Shown one piece after another: positions 41,590 to 43,442 of a stretch of 43,442 nt of DNA. The stretch comes from Candidatus Nanopelagicales bacterium. Lineage in GTDB: Bacteria > Actinomycetota > Actinomycetes > S36-B12. The stretch is taken from the NCBI GenBank assembly GCA_028825115.1, contig JAPKAV010000007.1, positions 1 through 43,442 on the forward strand, read 5' to 3'. Position 1 is the stretch's first letter, and every line of letters starts with the position of its first letter. The notes under the pieces are model-generated. The model was not told the origin of the DNA, did no database searches, and saw nothing but the letters and a program-made list of their open reading frames with translations. The translations under genes were made by a program, and so were the position numbers.

Positions 41590-42822
41590 CTAAAATTTGG
41601 AAGCGCTAAATCCTTGGTCGATCAGGTTATGCAGGACTTCCTGTGCGTGATCACGACCACGCGTCTCAACGTGAATGTCAATCTCCACTTCATCCACGCC
41701 CAAAGATGGATTCATGCGATTGTGGTCAATTTCAACAATATTTGCGTGCATCTCTTGGACCGCGGAAAGAATTCTTGCAAGGTTCCCCGGCGAATCAGAC
41801 ACTCGGACTTTGATTGTCATGTAGCGCCCGCTCGCGGCCATGCCGTGACGAATAATGCGAAGCAGAAGCAATGAGTCCACATTGCCGCCAGAAAGTACCA
41901 CCGCGACGGGTGCCTCAAATTTTGTCGGCCAGGCCATGACTGCGGCTGTCGCAGCGGCACCAGCCGGCTCTACCACCATTTTTGCTCGCTCAAGCAAGAG
42001 CAACGCTGCGCTTGATAATTGATCCTCGGTTACGGTCATGATTTCATCAACGTGCTGATTCACAATTTCAAAAGGAATGTCACCGGGCAAACCGACCGCG
42101 ATCCCATCCGCCATTGTCGACATGTGGTCAAGTTTTTGGGGTGAGCCGGCCGCAAGTGACGCCGGATATGCTGCGGCGTTTACCGCTTGCACACCAATGA
42201 CTCTGATGTCAGGGTTCTGCGATTTGAGTGCCAAGGCAACACCAGCAAGTAGTCCCCCTCCCCCCGTACAGACCACAACGGTCTTCACATCCGGGATTTT
42301 TTCCAAGATTTCTAGGCCCAATGTTCCCTGCCCGGCAACGATGTCTTGGTGATCAAATGGGTGAATCAAAATAGCGCCGGTGCGTTCAGCAAATGCGCGT
42401 GCTTCCACAAGTGCCTCGTCAATACTGTTACCCACGAACTCGACTTCTGCGCCATAACCCTTGGTCGCTTCAACTTTAGGAATCGTCGCACCTTGCGGCA
42501 TGAAAACTGTTGCTTTAATGCCGAGCATCCGAGCGGCAAGTGCAACACCCTGCGCGTGATTGCCAGCGCTGGCCGCAACGACTCCACTCTCACGTTCTTT
42601 TTCGGTCAATTTAGCGAGCCTGTTGTAAGCGCCACGAATTTTGAATGAACCCGCCCTTTGCAAATTCTCAGGGATTAGGTAGACCAGTCCTCCTACAAGC
42701 TCGGTCAACCAGCGCGCATTTGCAACCGGGATGTCAGCGATTACTCCGACAAGGGATTCCTGCGCCACTTTAATGTCGTGCAATGAGACAGCGGGAGAGG
42801 GGAGTTCACTGCGTTGTGGCAC
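41590..42822 (-). CDS. ilvA: Threonine dehydratase with C-terminal ACT domain
   Basis: A fold-type II PLP enzyme of 410 residues that deaminates threonine to 2-oxobutyrate for isoleucine synthesis or for catabolism. The PLP lysine is in RAGSFKIRGAYNR, the serine/asparagine-rich cofactor loop is SAGNHAQGVA and the phosphate loop is CTGGGGLLAGVA. A single ACT domain (about 325-400; RVSDSPGNLARILSAVQEM) suggests amino-acid feedback control, nearer to the TdcB/Bacillus IlvA size than the two-domain E. coli IlvA. GTG 42822 follows CATGAT (42829-42834) with a six-base spacer. In Streptomyces this gene also lies near greA and mca. Confidence 0.88.
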   Translation of the reverse strand: MPQRSELPSPAVSLHDIKVAQESLVGVIADIPVANARWLTELVGGLVYLIPENLQRAGSFKIRGAYNRLAKLTEKERESGVVAASAGNHAQGVALAARMLGIKATVFMPQGATIPKVEATKGYGAEVEFVGNSIDEALVEARAFAERTGAILIHPFDHQDIVAGQGTLGLEILEKIPDVKTVVVCTGGGGLLAGVALALKSQNPDIRVIGVQAVNAAAYPASLAAGSPQKLDHMSTMADGIAVGLPGDIPFEIVNQHVDEIMTVTEDQLSSAALLLLERAKMVVEPAGAAATAAVMAWPTKFEAPVAVVLSGGNVDSLLLLRIIRHGMAASGRYMTIKVRVSDSPGNLARILSAVQEMHANIVEIDHNRMNPSLGVDEVEIDIHVETRGRDHAQEVLHNLIDQGFSASKF

Positions 42823-42870
42823 GCCGCAATCATGTCACCAAGTGCTCGAATTAGTTGAACTACAACCAAG

Positions 42871-43442
42871 TTAACTGGAAAGTTCTTGGCGGGCACCCGG
42901 CAATTCTCGCCGATTGCCAAGATTGGCGCTGGAGGCAGCCTTGCGCCCGGCACTTGCAGCCGATCCAGAGTTGCTCGTGACCGCACCCGAGTAACCACCC
43001 CAACTGCCGCGTGCCTGGGAAGTTTTTCGATGGAATGAACTTATTTCTTTTTCACGGTTGGCAAGGACTAGTGCGCCAGATAGACCTCCTTGATTTTTGG
43101 TTTTCGAATCATTTTCCCGAATCGCTTGAGCACGACCTTCGTTCACACGCTCACCGATTCGCACGATGTAAGCCCGGTAAAACGCGGCTCGAGCGGTCTG
43201 GGCCGTGAATTCGACTCGGCGGCGGCGATATCCACCAGAAACTCGAACTCGCCCGTCAAATTTCTCGCCACGCCAGGAACCTGCGTTCACATAAGCATTT
43301 CCATGGGTAATCATTTGGACGGCAAGCGAAGAAAAAAGAGCCTCAATTGAATTCAGATCGCTGGGCATCCCATAACTGATTACATAGGTTGAATCTCGAG
43401 CAACATCGACGTGCGCACTATTTGAGTGTGCGACCGTCACAA
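42871..43442 (-). CDS. DUF2786 family protein (5' part cut by the window)
   Basis: The C-terminal about 190 residues of a larger protein. Visible motifs resemble the DUF2786/DUF7168 family: DLNSIEALFSSLAVQM, a helix with ARAAFYRAYIVRIGERV, SGALVLANREKEI, and SAASAGRKAASSANLG near the end. The tail from about 135 is rich in serine, glycine and arginine and probably disordered. The frame is open to the window edge, so the internal GTG at 43440 is not taken as the start. Function unknown. Confidence 0.68.
   Translation of the reverse strand, partial: VTVAHSNSAHVDVARDSTYVISYGMPSDLNSIEALFSSLAVQMITHGNAYVNAGSWRGEKFDGRVRVSGGYRRRRVEFTAQTARAAFYRAYIVRIGERVNEGRAQAIRENDSKTKNQGGLSGALVLANREKEISSFHRKTSQARGSWGGYSGAVTSNSGSAASAGRKAASSANLGNRRELPGARQELSS

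Noticed and set aside
1-43442. CRISPR arrays, tRNA or rRNA genes, insertion sequences, prophage or defence genes
   Set aside because: No regular repeats, cloverleaf sequences, transposase motifs or phage-like proteins were seen on reading both strands; the region looks like core chromosome.

Overview
The window is a dense, moderately GC-rich actinobacterial chromosome segment with 48 protein-coding genes (two cut by the window edges), one probable decayed gene and no tRNA, rRNA, CRISPR array, insertion sequence or phage gene that I can see. The lineage call rests on mycothiol genes (mshB, mca), the actinobacterial type of dapD, a DUF3117 / DUF4307 / DUF4245 / DUF6542 / DUF3817 set, a TatB-HtrA-O-methyltransferase block, and a gene order that runs collinearly with the Mycobacterium tuberculosis Rv1229c to Rv1080c interval (recalled, not searched). 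Small intergenic gaps, several overlapping convergent genes and the loss of many genes found in that interval in Mycobacterium suggest a compact, possibly aquatic, actinomycete; the exact family cannot be fixed from the sequence alone.

Layout. 1-2.9 kb: end of mrp, tatB, the serine protease htrA, an O-methyltransferase and a DUF3117 protein. 3-6.9 kb: a DUF418 membrane protein, then the dapE / small DivIVA-like membrane protein / SRPBCC operon, divergent from dapD. 6.9-9.7 kb: citrate synthase, then the fdxA-dapC operon. 9.8-14.5 kb: a cysteinyl-tRNA synthetase, a large VanW-family wall protein and mshB with a small membrane partner. 14.5-21.5 kb: an S9 peptidase, typA/bipA, an ACT-GNAT fusion, a cysteine-synthase-family enzyme and ychF. 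21.6-29.1 kb: rmuC, DUF6542, ispH, xseA-xseB, DUF4245, glpX and class I fumarase. 29.1-31.1 kb: a secreted transglycosylase-like protein, a 645-base non-genic stretch with strong palindromes and gene remnants, and an isoprenyl transferase. 31.2-36.8 kb: a DUF255 thioredoxin-like protein, a tail-anchored small protein, an NfeD-SPFH pair, ung, DUF3817 and a PfkB sugar kinase. 36.8-43.4 kb: SURF1, a small membrane protein and mca in one operon, DUF4307, greA, a DrrAB-like ABC exporter, threonine dehydratase and a partial DUF2786 protein.

Functionally this is housekeeping DNA: diaminopimelate synthesis (dapC, dapD, dapE), central carbon metabolism (citrate synthase, fumarase, fructose-1,6-bisphosphatase), mycothiol synthesis and use (mshB, mca), isoprenoids and wall lipid carrier (ispH, uppS), DNA repair (ung, xseAB, rmuC), translation-related GTPases (typA, ychF) and envelope maintenance.

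The strongest pattern that ordinary gene calling misses is in the starts. For 19 genes the start codon lies exactly six bases after a TANNNT hexamer, most often TANNCT, the spacing expected if transcription begins on the first base of the start codon. Nine more fit with a relaxed hexamer or a spacer of 5 or 7. Genes lacking this usually show a Shine-Dalgarno sequence or sit inside operons. At dapE/dapD a single 7-bp element, TACGGTA, supplies both opposed -10 boxes.
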